A stretch of DNA of 64,000 nt from Paenibacillus luteus. Its GTDB lineage: Bacteria; Bacillota; Bacilli; Paenibacillales; Paenibacillaceae. The notes beneath the pieces were generated by a model, which did not search any database, was not told the DNA's origin, and saw only the letters and a list, made by a program, of their open reading frames with translations. The stretch spans positions 62,001-126,000 of the forward strand of contig NZ_SKCD01000010.1 in NCBI RefSeq assembly GCF_006542765.1. The letters run 5' to 3'. The translations under genes were made by a program, and so were the position numbers. Positions 8,394 to 16,895 of the stretch are shown piece by piece. Within the stretch, counting starts at the first letter, position 1. The number at the start of each line of letters is the position of its first letter.

Positions 8394-8601
8394 GCATCCT
8401 TCGGGGTAGGTGAGATTCCTAACCGGCGGTGATCGGGATGGTACAGGGTGATCGGATAACCGAAACCCTGTACTTCTCGTCAGTCCGTGACCCGGTCTAA
8501 GGAGCTTTTGTTTCGGTCATACCGAATGGAAGCGAATTGGAACGGTGGACCTGGTGAAACTCCGGGACCGACAGTACAGTCTGGATGGGAGAAGGAGATG
8601 C
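8394..8601 (+). ncRNA. FMN riboswitch aptamer (RFN element)
   Basis: The conserved core is readable: GGTGAGATTCCTAACCGGCGG near the 5' end, CAGTCCGTGACCCGG, CCTGGTGAAACTCCGGGACCG, and ACAGTCTGGATGGGAGAAGG at the 3' end. P1 is formed by GCATCCTTC (8394-8402) with GAAGG..ATGC (8591-8601). Variable arms are long (for example GTACAGGGT/ACCCTGTAC), giving about 208 nt. It senses flavin mononucleotide and shuts off the downstream rib genes. It is followed by two terminator hairpins in the 220-base leader before ribD. Confidence 0.95.
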
Positions 8602-8622
8602 TTCGACAGCTATAACAATTGG

Positions 8623-8670
8623 CTTATTTGTATGTGTTTAATTTCACATACAAATTAAGTTTGTTTTTTT
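8623..8670 (+). terminator. First terminator hairpin in the FMN leader
   Basis: CTTATTTGTATGTG pairs with CACATACAAATTAAG (one bulged T), followed by TTTGTTTTTTT. It begins 21 bases after the aptamer's P1 helix, which is the usual position for an expression platform. The stem is AT-rich. Confidence 0.7.
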
Positions 8671-8777
8671 AGCGTATTCACAAACCGTTATCGCAATTTA
8701 TGCGAATAAGGCAGGAGTCGGACTTTAAAACCGACAACGCCGATCGGTTTTGTCGTAGATCTCGAATACTCTTTCAT

Positions 8778-8815
8778 CACCCTTGTCGGATCGTTTGCCG
8801 ATAGGGGTGTTTTTT
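8778..8815 (+). terminator. Second terminator, overlapping the ribD ribosome site
   Basis: A 12-bp stem (8778-8789 with 8798-8809, one G-T pair) is followed by six T. The 3' arm contains AGGGGTG (8802-8808), the only plausible ribosome binding site for ribD, 11 bases before its ATG. The same hairpin could therefore block both elongation and translation. Confidence 0.85.
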
Positions 8816-8819
8816 GTAT

Positions 8820-9917
8820 ATGGACATATTAAACGATGAGTATTATATGAGTCTGGCTCTGGATATGGCGGCCAAAGCTTCCGGGCAAACGGGAATTAAT
8901 CCTGTCGTCGGTTGTGTCGTTGTTAAGGATGGAAGAATCATCGGCCTCGGCACGCATTTGAAGCGTGGCACAGGCCATGCAGAGGTGCATGCTCTGCTAA
9001 TGGCTGGTGATGAGGCAGAAGGCTCAACCGTCTATGTGACGCTGGAGCCATGCAGCCATTTCGGAAAAACACCGCCATGCTGCGAACGCATTATAGCCGC
9101 GAGAGCAGCGAGAGTGGTAGTGGCAAGTGGCGATCCCAATCCGGAGGTATCGGGTCGGGGAATCGCGAGGCTGCGTGAAGAAGGAATTGAAGTTACGGTA
9201 GGGGTAATGGAACAGCAATCCCAACAAATGAACGAAAAATTTAATAAATATATTACAACTAGAATTCCTTTCGTAACTTTAAAAACCGCAAGCACGTTAG
9301 ATGGCAAAATTGCTTCCAAAACAGGCGATAGCCGCTGGGTAACAGGCACAACAGCCCGCGAGCAGGTTCATACGCTGCGCCATCAGCATGAAGCCATCAT
9401 GGTCGGAATCGGAACGGTACTAGCAGATGATCCTCTGTTAAATACCAGGGCGGCGGTTCCTGCCATTGATCCGGTAAGAATCATTGTGGATTCCCAGCTT
9501 CGATTGCCGCTAAACGCTAGAGTAGTGACGGACCGTACGATTCGGACCATTGTTTTAACTTCCGCACAGGCTGACGAAGCAAGGAAGCTGGCGCTCGAAG
9601 CTGCTGGAGTTGAAGTTGTGATTTGCGGCAATGGAGCTCAGGTTGATTTGACCGAAGGCATGAAAAAGCTTGGTGAGTTGGAATTAGGCTCTATCCTCCT
9701 TGAGGGCGGCGGCCAATTAAATGGTGCCATGCTGGAAGCAGGCCTAATTGATAAAATTGTCCTTTATTACGCGGCTAAAATTATCGGCGGCGCAGCAGCG
9801 CCAGGAACGTTTACGTTCGCCGGTTTCGACAAGATGGCAGATGCCGTTCAACTGGATCGCGTCAGTGTCGAAATGGCCGGTGAGGATATTCGTATTTCGG
9901 GTTACCCGATGTATTAG
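8820..9917 (+). CDS. ribD: Bifunctional riboflavin deaminase/reductase RibD
   Basis: A cytosolic two-domain enzyme of 365 residues performing the second and third steps of riboflavin synthesis: deamination of the pyrimidinone, then reduction of the ribosyl chain. The N-terminal zinc deaminase domain has HAE (53-55) and LEPCSHFGKTPPC (the PCxH...C zinc motif, about 77-87). The C-terminal NADPH reductase domain starts near 145 (TLKTASTLDGK) and includes GDSRWVTG and the LLEGGG motif. The ATG at 8820 gives MDILNDEYYM; an upstream TTG at 8814 lies in the terminator T-run and is unlikely. Confidence 0.95.
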   Translation: MDILNDEYYMSLALDMAAKASGQTGINPVVGCVVVKDGRIIGLGTHLKRGTGHAEVHALLMAGDEAEGSTVYVTLEPCSHFGKTPPCCERIIAARAARVVVASGDPNPEVSGRGIARLREEGIEVTVGVMEQQSQQMNEKFNKYITTRIPFVTLKTASTLDGKIASKTGDSRWVTGTTAREQVHTLRHQHEAIMVGIGTVLADDPLLNTRAAVPAIDPVRIIVDSQLRLPLNARVVTDRTIRTIVLTSAQADEARKLALEAAGVEVVICGNGAQVDLTEGMKKLGELELGSILLEGGGQLNGAMLEAGLIDKIVLYYAAKIIGGAAAPGTFTFAGFDKMADAVQLDRVSVEMAGEDIRISGYPMY

Positions 9918-9956
9918 CAGCAGGCTGCTTATTCGGCCTGATTAGGGAGGAAGCCC

Positions 9957-10616
9957 ATGTTTACCGGTTTAGTGGAAGAAGTAGGGAAAATGAAAGGAAT
10001 CAAGAAGCAGGGTGAGGCGATGCGTCTTGTTATAGGGGCGTCTCTTGTAACGGACGGGGTTTTGCTTGGTGACAGTATCTCGGTTAACGGCGTTTGCCTG
10101 ACGGTGACCTCCTTTGATGCGACCTCGTTCGCGGCAGATGTGATGCCTGAAACGTATCGCAAATCAAACCTTTGCGAGCTTCGGACAGGTGAACGCGTAA
10201 ATCTAGAGCGGGCGATGCAAGCGGGCGGCCGATTTGGCGGCCATATTGTTCAGGGCCATATTGATGGTACCGGAAAAATAATCAACCGCGAGACAGATGC
10301 CAATGCCGTTGTCTTTAAGGTTCAGTTGGATGAGGGCGAGCTGCTCCGGTATGTCATTCCAAAGGGGTCCATCACCATTGATGGGATCAGCCTTACGGTC
10401 GTAGACACCGCATCTAATACGTTTACCGTCTCGATCATACCGCATACACTTGCCCAGACGGCCCTTCAGCACAAGCATGCGGGCGATACCGTCAACATCG
10501 AAAACGATGTCATTGGAAAATACGTTGACCATCTGCTCCATTTTAAGCAGCCAGAGTCGGCTAGGCCTGAGTCCAAGCTCAGTACATCATTTCTGATGGA
10601 GAATGGATTTTTGTAA
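9957..10616 (+). CDS. ribE: Riboflavin synthase (alpha chain)
   Basis: This enzyme dismutates two 6,7-dimethyl-8-ribityllumazine molecules into riboflavin. The 219-residue protein shows the duplicated lumazine-binding barrel: repeat one begins MFTGLVEEVG and repeat two near residue 98 (GHIVQGHIDGTGKI). SVNGVCLTV and SIDGISLTV-like segments (here TIDGISLTV) mark the matching positions of each repeat. AGGGAGGAAG is 5 bases before the ATG. It follows ribD by 39 bases. Downstream the usual short gap to ribBA is expanded to 546 bases of repeats. Confidence 0.95.
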   Translation: MFTGLVEEVGKMKGIKKQGEAMRLVIGASLVTDGVLLGDSISVNGVCLTVTSFDATSFAADVMPETYRKSNLCELRTGERVNLERAMQAGGRFGGHIVQGHIDGTGKIINRETDANAVVFKVQLDEGELLRYVIPKGSITIDGISLTVVDTASNTFTVSIIPHTLAQTALQHKHAGDTVNIENDVIGKYVDHLLHFKQPESARPESKLSTSFLMENGFL

Positions 10617-10712
10617 AAGTAGATGAGTTCGTTGTTGTTATTTTAATAAGTGAGATGTTTAAAACGGGCTCTGCCCTTTAGTCTTTTACTTAACCTTCGT
10701 TAAAGGAATGGT

Positions 10713-10839
10713 TAACGGGATTTTCTCCATTTAATTCGTCTGATTTGGCTTTATCCAATGAAATAGCAGGAATTCCAGCTAATATTATTATTCATTCATA
10801 ACTTGCCAAACTAACGGGAGTTTTTCCGCTTAATTTGTC
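10713..10839 (+). repeat. Imperfect direct repeats inside the rib operon (family 1)
   Basis: Two 28-base copies begin TAACGGGA at 10713 and 10812 (99-base offset) and end AATTCGTC / AATTTGTC. A handful of differences separate them. They lie between ribE and ribBA. I see no reading frame or transposase remnant. Confidence 0.6.
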
Positions 10840-10846
10840 ATCAAAG

Positions 10847-10945
10847 TAAGCGTGTCACGCAGTGAATAAAGTGGTCCACAGCCTTATGTGTAACATCCAT
10901 CTAACGTTAAGCGTGTCACGCAGTGACGAAAGCGATCCACCGTCC
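10847..10945 (+). repeat. Direct repeats with internal palindrome (family 2)
   Basis: TAAGCGTGTCACGCAGTGA occurs exactly at 10847-10865 and 10908-10926 (61-base period), each followed by a related AAAG-G-TCCAC tail. The core GTCACGCAGTGAC is a palindrome in the second copy. No coding capacity is evident. Confidence 0.75.
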
Positions 10946-11020
10946 AACCGTTCTCAAGAGCGGCTGAGTAACGCCAAGGTTAGTCCAATTGCAGGTGTCC
11001 AGAGGACGCAGTCCTTGGGG

Positions 11021-11040
11021 CCCTCCCTTGGAAGGGAGGG
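11021..11040 (+). repeat. GC-rich hairpin between ribE and ribBA
   Basis: CCCTCCCTT and AAGGGAGGG form a nine-base perfect inverted repeat separated by two bases. No T-run follows, so it is not an ordinary terminator. The rest of the 10617-11162 gap shows only the two repeat families and a second weaker hairpin near 11100-11134. Confidence 0.6.
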
Positions 11041-11162
11041 TTTGGGTGGGTTCGAAAATCTTTTAATTGTTTTTATTACTAAAAATACAGAAAAATAAAA
11101 CCTTTGAAGGCAAGGTAGAAGCCTTACCAAAGGTGTGGTTGTCACAAAGGAGGGAATCCCAT

Positions 11163-12398
11163 ATGGAACATACAGATAACAGCCCATTCGATCGGATTGA
11201 AGATGCACTTGAGGACCTCAAGCTAGGGAAGCCGGTTATTGTTGTAGATGACGAGGACCGGGAAAACGAGGGTGATTTAATCGCACTTGCAGAAAAAAGC
11301 TCACCGGAGGTCATTAACTTCATGATTTCCGAGGCGCGTGGTCTAGTATGCGTTCCGATTACGCAAGAGCGTGCAGAGCAGCTTGATTTGCCGCCGATGG
11401 TTACGCATAACACGGATTATCACGGAACAGCATTTACCGTTTCGGTTGATTATGTTGGAACAACTACCGGTATTTCCGCCCATGAACGGTCAGAAACCGT
11501 TAAGGCGCTTATCGATCCGACGACCAAAGCATCGGATTTCCGGAGACCAGGGCATATTTTTCCGCTAATTGCAAGATCAGGCGGCGTGCTCCGTCGCGCT
11601 GGCCATACGGAAGCAGCAATTGATTTGGCAGTGATGTGCGGTTCCGCACCAGCAGCAGCCATTTGCGAAATTATTAATGAAGATGGTACGATGTCTCGTT
11701 TACCCGAGCTGATTGCCTTTAAAGAAAAGCACAACTTAAAGCTAATTACGATTCAAGAGCTGATTCAATATCGCAATGCGATGGAGAAGCTGGTGGAGCG
11801 CGCGGTTGATGTGAAGCTGCCAACGGATTTTGGAACATTCCGTGCGATTGCTTATACGAATATCGTTGACAACAAAGAGCATATTGCTCTAGTCAAAGGA
11901 GATATTGATCCTGAACGTCCGCTGCTTGTCCGGGTTCATTCAGAATGCTTGACTGGAGATGTGTTTCATTCACACCGTTGTGACTGCGGACCGCAGCTTG
12001 AAGCAGCACTTAAACAAATTGAAGATGCGGGGAGCGGAGTGCTTCTTTATATGCGTCAAGAAGGAAGAGGCATTGGCCTAATTAACAAATTAAAGGCTTA
12101 TGCACTGCAAGAAGAAGGACTGGATACCGTTGATGCAAATTTAAAGCTTGGCTTTCCGGCCGATTTGCGCGATTATGGTATAGGCGCACAAATTTTAAAA
12201 GATCTTGGCGTTCGCCAAATGCGTTTGCTAACGAATAATCCGCGCAAAATTAAAGGACTTGAAGGCTACGGGCTGGAAGTTGTGGAGCGCGTTCCGATTC
12301 AAATGGCCGCGAATGTAGATAATCAAGAATATATGCGTACGAAAAAAAATAAGCTTGGACATTTGCTAAGCTCTGAAGGAATCGACTATATTATTTAA
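11163..12398 (+). CDS. ribBA: Bifunctional DHBP synthase / GTP cyclohydrolase II
   Basis: A 411-residue fusion supplying both precursors of riboflavin. The N-terminal domain (about 1-205) makes 3,4-dihydroxy-2-butanone-4-phosphate from ribulose-5-phosphate ([12 protein letters not shown] at 29-40, plus HTEAAIDL). The C-terminal domain (about 206-411) opens GTP to the pyrimidine; its zinc cysteines are C262, C273 and C275 in [15 protein letters not shown], and RQEGRGIGL follows. The ATG at 11163 is preceded by AAAGGAGGG, which rules out the longer upstream in-frame extension. It lies 546 bases after ribE. Confidence 0.96.
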   Translation: MEHTDNSPFDRIEDALEDLKLGKPVIVVDDEDRENEGDLIALAEKSSPEVINFMISEARGLVCVPITQERAEQLDLPPMVTHNTDYHGTAFTVSVDYVGTTTGISAHERSETVKALIDPTTKASDFRRPGHIFPLIARSGGVLRRAGHTEAAIDLAVMCGSAPAAAICEIINEDGTMSRLPELIAFKEKHNLKLITIQELIQYRNAMEKLVERAVDVKLPTDFGTFRAIAYTNIVDNKEHIALVKGDIDPERPLLVRVHSECLTGDVFHSHRCDCGPQLEAALKQIEDAGSGVLLYMRQEGRGIGLINKLKAYALQEEGLDTVDANLKLGFPADLRDYGIGAQILKDLGVRQMRLLTNNPRKIKGLEGYGLEVVERVPIQMAANVDNQEYMRTKKNKLGHLLSSEGIDYII

Positions 12399-12420
12399 CA
12401 TACTGAGAGGAAGATGACAA

Positions 12421-12891
12421 ATGGCACGTATTTATGAGGGACATTTAGTATCAGAAGGTTTAAAATATGGAGTAGTCGTAGGCCGTTTCAACGAATTTAT
12501 CTCAAGCAAGCTTCTCGGAGGCGCACTTGATGCATTTAAGCGTCATGGTGCACAGGATTCGGACGTAGAGGTAGCTTGGGTACCAGGCGCATTCGAAATT
12601 CCGTTAATCGCACAAAAAATGGCGGAGAGTGGAAAATACGATGCGGTAATTACGCTTGGCGCCGTTATTCGTGGTTCAACGCCGCATTTTGATTTCGTGT
12701 GCAACGAGGCTGCTAAAGGCGTGGCGGCAATCGCGCTCAAAACCGGCATTCCTACGATTTTCGGCGTACTAACTGTAGACTCAATCGAACAAGCGATTGA
12801 ACGTGCCGGCACGAAAGCAGGCAACAAAGGTTATGAAGCAGCAGCTAGTGCAATTGAAATGGCTAATTTGACGAAGCAATTGCAGGGCTAA
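12421..12891 (+). CDS. ribH: 6,7-dimethyl-8-ribityllumazine synthase
   Basis: Condenses the ribityl-amino-pyrimidine with DHBP to form lumazine, the substrate of RibE. In Bacillus the RibH 60-mer shell encloses riboflavin synthase. The 156-residue protein has the family segments [10 protein letters not shown] (residues 19-28), [25 protein letters not shown] and [26 protein letters not shown] precedes the ATG. It is the last gene of the rib operon and is followed at 35 bases by scpA. Confidence 0.96.
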   Translation: MARIYEGHLVSEGLKYGVVVGRFNEFISSKLLGGALDAFKRHGAQDSDVEVAWVPGAFEIPLIAQKMAESGKYDAVITLGAVIRGSTPHFDFVCNEAAKGVAAIALKTGIPTIFGVLTVDSIEQAIERAGTKAGNKGYEAAASAIEMANLTKQLQG

Positions 12892-12926
12892 GCAGGAAAG
12901 TTAAGGCTAGGCGGGAGGAAATGTAA

Positions 12927-13709
12927 GTGTCGATGCTTTATAAGCTGGATTCTTTTGAAGGGCCGCTTGATCTATTGCTTCACTTGATCGACAAATCCGA
13001 GATCGATATCCATGAAGTATCTATCAGCGAGATTACTATTCAATATATGGATTACTTGCATGCGATGACGGAGCTGGAGCTGGAGGTTACGAGTGAGTTT
13101 TTGGTCATGGCGGCTACCCTTTTGGCGATAAAGAGCAAGCAGCTCCTTCCTAAGCCTCCTGTATTTGAGGATGAATATGATGAGGATTGGCCTGATGACG
13201 GACTGGATCCTCGTGATGAGCTTATCCAGAAGCTCGTGGAATACCGGAAATTCAAGAAAATAGCCGAGCAGCTGCGCGAGAAGGAATTCGAGCGCAGCCT
13301 TGTCTATTCAAGGGAACCCGAGGATATGACCCCTTTCATGAAGGAAGAGAAGGTTAATCCGGTCGAAGGACTCCATGTATCGGATTTGATCGTTGCGTTT
13401 CAGAAGGCGCTGCGCCGAGCAGCAAGGCGTAACGTGGTTTCAACGATTCAAAGGGATGAAATTTCGGTCAAAGACCGGATTCGTGATATCGTTGAAGTGC
13501 TCAGACAGTTTGAAACGGTGCAATTCTCGCGTCTCATAAGTGAAAATATGGATAGGCACGAAATCGTAGTCACCTTTCTGGCGATACTGGAGCTAATGAA
13601 AATGAAGCATATTCGTTGCTTCCAGCATCAGTTGTTTGACGATATCGTCATTCATTGGAAAGGAGAGTTGGCTGAAGTTGGATTATCAGAAGTTGAAGAC
13701 GATTATTGA
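12927..13709 (+). CDS. scpA: Segregation and condensation protein A
   Basis: The kleisin subunit of the SMC-ScpAB condensin complex that compacts and separates chromosomes. The N-terminal domain (YKLDSFEGPLDLLLHLIDK) is diagnostic; a charged middle region (EDEYDEDWPDDGLD, about 87-100) and a winged-helix C-terminal domain follow. Length 260 is typical. The GTG at 12927 is 7 bases after GGGAGGA; an ATG two codons later is also possible. It overlaps scpB by 32 bases, so the two are likely translated together. Confidence 0.94.
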   Translation: MSMLYKLDSFEGPLDLLLHLIDKSEIDIHEVSISEITIQYMDYLHAMTELELEVTSEFLVMAATLLAIKSKQLLPKPPVFEDEYDEDWPDDGLDPRDELIQKLVEYRKFKKIAEQLREKEFERSLVYSREPEDMTPFMKEEKVNPVEGLHVSDLIVAFQKALRRAARRNVVSTIQRDEISVKDRIRDIVEVLRQFETVQFSRLISENMDRHEIVVTFLAILELMKMKHIRCFQHQLFDDIVIHWKGELAEVGLSEVEDDY

Positions 13710-14280
13710 AGGACTCCTGTTTATGGCAGGAGACGAAGGGCTAACGAAGCGCCAGCTTGCCGATATTATGGAGCTGGATGCTGATTTGGCTTCAGATTTG
13801 GTTTACGATTTGCAGCGTGATTTGGAGCGCGAGGGCCGCGGCATTCAAATTGCAGAAGTTGCAGCCTCATATCGTCTAACTACTCATTTGGATCATGCTC
13901 CTTATTTTGAACGAATGGCTTACACCCCTACGCGATCGCAGCTCTCACAGGCTGCACTGGAGACCCTCTCCATCGTAGCTTATCAGCAGCCAATCACGAG
14001 AATAACAATCGAGGAGATCCGTGGCGTAAAAAGCGACAGAGCCATTCAATCACTTGTATCAAAGGATTTGATTGAAGAGGTTGGTAGAGCAGAACAAATA
14101 GGAAGACCGATTTTGTACGGAACGACGAAATCATTTTTGGATTATTTTGGATTGCCTTCAATCAAAGAGCTTCCAGAGCCGGGCAACGTTGATCTTGACG
14201 ATGCGCTCGAGGAACAGACACAGCTTCTGTTCGATCGCCTGGATAGCAGACAAATTACAATTGAAGAAATAAAAGAATGA
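13678..14280 (+). CDS. scpB: Segregation and condensation protein B
   Basis: A dimeric winged-helix partner of ScpA in the SMC complex, 200 residues. Family segments are present: EGLLFMAGDEGLTKRQL near the N-terminus and SQAALETLSIVAYQQPITRITIEEIRGV in the middle. The start is taken as the TTG at 13678, 12 bases after GGAG, because it yields the family N-terminus; the upstream in-frame ATG would extend deep into scpA with no ribosome site. Overlaps the scpA 3' end. Confidence 0.92.
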   Translation: MDYQKLKTIIEGLLFMAGDEGLTKRQLADIMELDADLASDLVYDLQRDLEREGRGIQIAEVAASYRLTTHLDHAPYFERMAYTPTRSQLSQAALETLSIVAYQQPITRITIEEIRGVKSDRAIQSLVSKDLIEEVGRAEQIGRPILYGTTKSFLDYFGLPSIKELPEPGNVDLDDALEEQTQLLFDRLDSRQITIEEIKE

Positions 14281-14338
14281 GATTTGACCGCCGGGTCATA
14301 CTATATTCAACCTATATAAGGGAAACGGAGGAAGCATC

Positions 14339-15031
14339 ATGATGCTCGGTTACCCCTACGGTTGGAAAACGGCGGCCGGTCTCTTTTTTTTGTTCATTTT
14401 AATCATAATCTTGCGGTCTAAGGTTGTCATCAAAGGGCATCTGAAGCGGGTAGGAAGCGATGATGACGCAGAATTGAACATCAAGGCGCTTTATGGAATC
14501 ATACGATATCGCTATAAAGTGCCGATCATTTTGTTCACCGGTACATCCGTCCAACTGCAGGAGCAGGTTACGAAGGCAAAAGCGGGAATCGATACTTGGA
14601 AACAATATAATGAGGAGATCGATGCAGAGAAGATTGCTAGATCGATCGATAAATTCAAGCATCTGCTGCATGTGACCAGGAATTTGACGGGTTGGGCCAG
14701 AAAAACACTTACGAAAGTGCATTTGCTGGAATGGAACTGGACGACATTTGTAGGCACCGGTGATGCGATGTGGACAGCGATGACAACAGGCGCAGTCTGG
14801 TCAGTCAAAACGTCTATTATCGGTCTACTTTCACAGATGTTGAAATTAAAAACGGAACCAAAGATGAATGTACAGCCGATTTACCAAGGGGCTGCCTTTC
14901 GGACCGAATGGTCATGCATAGCTCAAATCCGCTTCGGTTATGCTATTCTTGCCGGACTGCAACTGCTCGTTCGGATGAGGAAAACGAAAGGAGGCGTCAA
15001 GGCATGGCAGAACATCCTATTCAAGGCTTAA
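14339..15031 (+). CDS. DUF2953-type membrane-anchored protein
   Basis: A 230-residue protein with an N-terminal membrane helix (about residues 10-26, FFLFILIIILR), then a soluble region. It resembles the DUF2953 family, known in B. subtilis as YtfI and encoded next to ytfJ, as here. The family is linked with sporulation clusters but has no established biochemical role. Two ATGs (14339 and 14342) are equally plausible behind ACGGAGGA. The 3' end overlaps ytfJ by 28 bases, suggesting coupled translation. Confidence 0.65.
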   Translation: MMLGYPYGWKTAAGLFFLFILIIILRSKVVIKGHLKRVGSDDDAELNIKALYGIIRYRYKVPIILFTGTSVQLQEQVTKAKAGIDTWKQYNEEIDAEKIARSIDKFKHLLHVTRNLTGWARKTLTKVHLLEWNWTTFVGTGDAMWTAMTTGAVWSVKTSIIGLLSQMLKLKTEPKMNVQPIYQGAAFRTEWSCIAQIRFGYAILAGLQLLVRMRKTKGGVKAWQNILFKA

Positions 15032-15495
15032 TGCAAACGGCAATGGAAAATATTAAAGAAATGGTTGATGTCAATACGATTGTAGGCGATCCTGTTCAAA
15101 CGCCTGATGGTAGTATTATTATGCCAATATCGAAGGTTGGCTTCGGCTTTGTTGCTGGTGGCAGTGACATACGGCTGGATGATGCTGACCATAAAAGTGG
15201 ATCGCAATCGGATGCGAATCATGCATCTGTATCGATGCCGTTCGGCGGCGGAAGCGGCGGCGGAGTATCGATTACGCCAATTGCGTTCCTTGTTGTAGGC
15301 ACACACGGCGTTAAGATTGTACCGCTAGACAATCAAACCCATCTGCTGGAGCGGGTCATTGATTCCGCACCGCATGTGTTTGACAAGATTCAGTCGATGA
15401 TGAAGCAACCATCAACTGCAAGCACATCATCATATGTTGATACACCGCATGCCGTTGTTAGCGAACGGGTCGAAGCGAACGATCACCTCTTATGA
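15004..15495 (+). CDS. ytfJ: Sporulation protein YtfJ (GerW family)
   Basis: A 163-residue protein of the GerW/YtfJ family, which in Bacillus is needed for efficient spore germination in some nutrient responses. It has the N-terminal helix with MQTAMENIKEMVDVNTIVG, the VGFGFVAGGSD strand and a glycine-rich loop (PFGGGSGGGVSITP). The ATG at 15004 follows AAAGGAGG, so the open frame upstream is not coding in this frame. A terminator follows at once. Confidence 0.88.
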   Translation: MAEHPIQGLMQTAMENIKEMVDVNTIVGDPVQTPDGSIIMPISKVGFGFVAGGSDIRLDDADHKSGSQSDANHASVSMPFGGGSGGGVSITPIAFLVVGTHGVKIVPLDNQTHLLERVIDSAPHVFDKIQSMMKQPSTASTSSYVDTPHAVVSERVEANDHLL

Positions 15496-15498
15496 CAG

Positions 15499-15522
15499 AA
15501 CTGCCCGAGAGGGCAGTTTTTC
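15499..15522 (+). terminator. Terminator after ytfJ
   Basis: AACTGCCC / GGGCAGTT with a GAGA loop and a T-run. Confidence 0.92.
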
Positions 15523-15563
15523 ATTTTAATTGGCTGTTTTTCGTCTAGAGCGACATGTACAAG

Positions 15564-15571
15564 CATATACT
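15564..15571 (+). promoter_or_regulatory. Possible sigma-E -10 box for dacB
   Basis: CATATACT matches the mother-cell sigma-E -10 consensus CATAYAHT. I see no convincing -35 at the right distance. dacB-spmA-spmB is sigma-E dependent in B. subtilis, which supports the guess. Confidence 0.35.
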
Positions 15572-15621
15572 GAAGTATAAAATCAGAAGCATTTTCTACT
15601 AACGCTTGGAGAGGGGCTAGA

Positions 15622-16824
15622 TTGGACATGCATTATATAAAGGTAAAGCGAATTTTGCTCTTGGGCTTGATGACCGTCGTATTGGCGGGAACTAGCCGTT
15701 TGCCTGCAGCATACGCTAAGCCGTCTACTTTGTTAACCAACGCAAAAGCTTCGGCGCTGATTGATGTTGAATCAGGCAGAATTTTGCATAGCAGCAATGG
15801 GGATACGCCAATGAGAATTGCCAGCTTAACCAAAATCATGACGGCTATCGTAGCGATTGAACACGGCAAGCTGACGGATATGGTAAAGACCAGCAAGCGG
15901 GCAGTCGGTAAGGAAGGTTCATCTATTTATTTGCAGCTCAATGAAGAAATGAGCCTCCTGAATATGCTTTACGGTCTGATGCTGCGATCAGGGAATGATG
16001 CGGCAACAGCGATAGCAGAACATGTAGGCGGTACAGAAGAGGGATTTGTCCATCTCATGAATGAGAAAGCGACATTCATCGGCTTAACCCATTCTCAATT
16101 CAAAAATCCTCATGGTCTTGATGAAGATGGGCATTTCTCTTCAGCCAATGATTTGGCCAAGCTAACCGCATATGCATTGAAAAATGAAGTGTTCGCTCAA
16201 ATCGTGAGCACGAAAATCAAAAAGGTGCCTAATCCACACGAAAATTGGGAATACAGCTATACGAATAAAAATAAAATGCTCACGATGTATGAAGGCGCGG
16301 ATGGCGTGAAAACCGGGTATACGAAAAAATCGCTTCGGTGCTTGGTCAGCTCAGCTACTAGGCAAAATCAACAGCTAGCAGCTGTAACCATCAACGATAG
16401 TGATGATTGGGCTGATCATCGTAAGATGCTGGATTGGGGCTTCGAAAACTATCCTTTACAGGAAATAGCAGCCAAAGGACAAGCGCTGGCGGGCTATCCG
16501 TTTGTCGTAGGCCAGTCCTTCAAATACCCGATGGCAGCACAGGAAAATGGAACAATTCAGTCACGCTTGGTTTTGAATGATGTAGCATCGACTCGTTATT
16601 TATTGGGCGAGAGAGGAATGTTGGAATGGTACATGTATCAAAATAAGATAGGAGCTGTGCCCCTATACGATAGCGGAAGCAGCAGATTACAGCTCTCAAC
16701 AACCTCAAGACATGCAGAGCAAACACTGGCTGATTTTAGAAAGGCGTCAGAGTATGGCAGGTATAGTGAAAAAGTGTTTTTTCACTCCATTGCAAAGGTG
16801 ATTAACGCACTATTCGAGCATTAG
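15622..16824 (+). CDS. dacB: D-alanyl-D-alanine carboxypeptidase DacB (sporulation type)
   Basis: A second PBP5-family DD-carboxypeptidase in this window, 400 residues, exported by an N-terminal signal peptide (to about residue 32). Active-site motifs are SLTK (68-71), SGN (123-125) and KTG (230-232). Being first in a dacB-spmA-spmB operon, it corresponds to the B. subtilis enzyme that reduces cross-linking in the spore cortex. The TTG at 15622 is 5 bases from GGAGAGGGG; the ATG at 15628 is the alternative. It is only distantly similar to DacF outside the motifs. Confidence 0.9.
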   Translation: MDMHYIKVKRILLLGLMTVVLAGTSRLPAAYAKPSTLLTNAKASALIDVESGRILHSSNGDTPMRIASLTKIMTAIVAIEHGKLTDMVKTSKRAVGKEGSSIYLQLNEEMSLLNMLYGLMLRSGNDAATAIAEHVGGTEEGFVHLMNEKATFIGLTHSQFKNPHGLDEDGHFSSANDLAKLTAYALKNEVFAQIVSTKIKKVPNPHENWEYSYTNKNKMLTMYEGADGVKTGYTKKSLRCLVSSATRQNQQLAAVTINDSDDWADHRKMLDWGFENYPLQEIAAKGQALAGYPFVVGQSFKYPMAAQENGTIQSRLVLNDVASTRYLLGERGMLEWYMYQNKIGAVPLYDSGSSRLQLSTTSRHAEQTLADFRKASEYGRYSEKVFFHSIAKVINALFEH

Positions 16825-16895
16825 GATGGCTGTTCAGCGCGGGAGACGTTGATCCGTTATTCGAGTTTGGCGCATAGATGGGGGAGGCGGGCTGC

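Noticed and set aside
10862..11098. 78-codon open frame between ribE and ribBA
   Set aside because: It spans the direct repeats and GC hairpin, has no ribosome site and no recognisable protein features.
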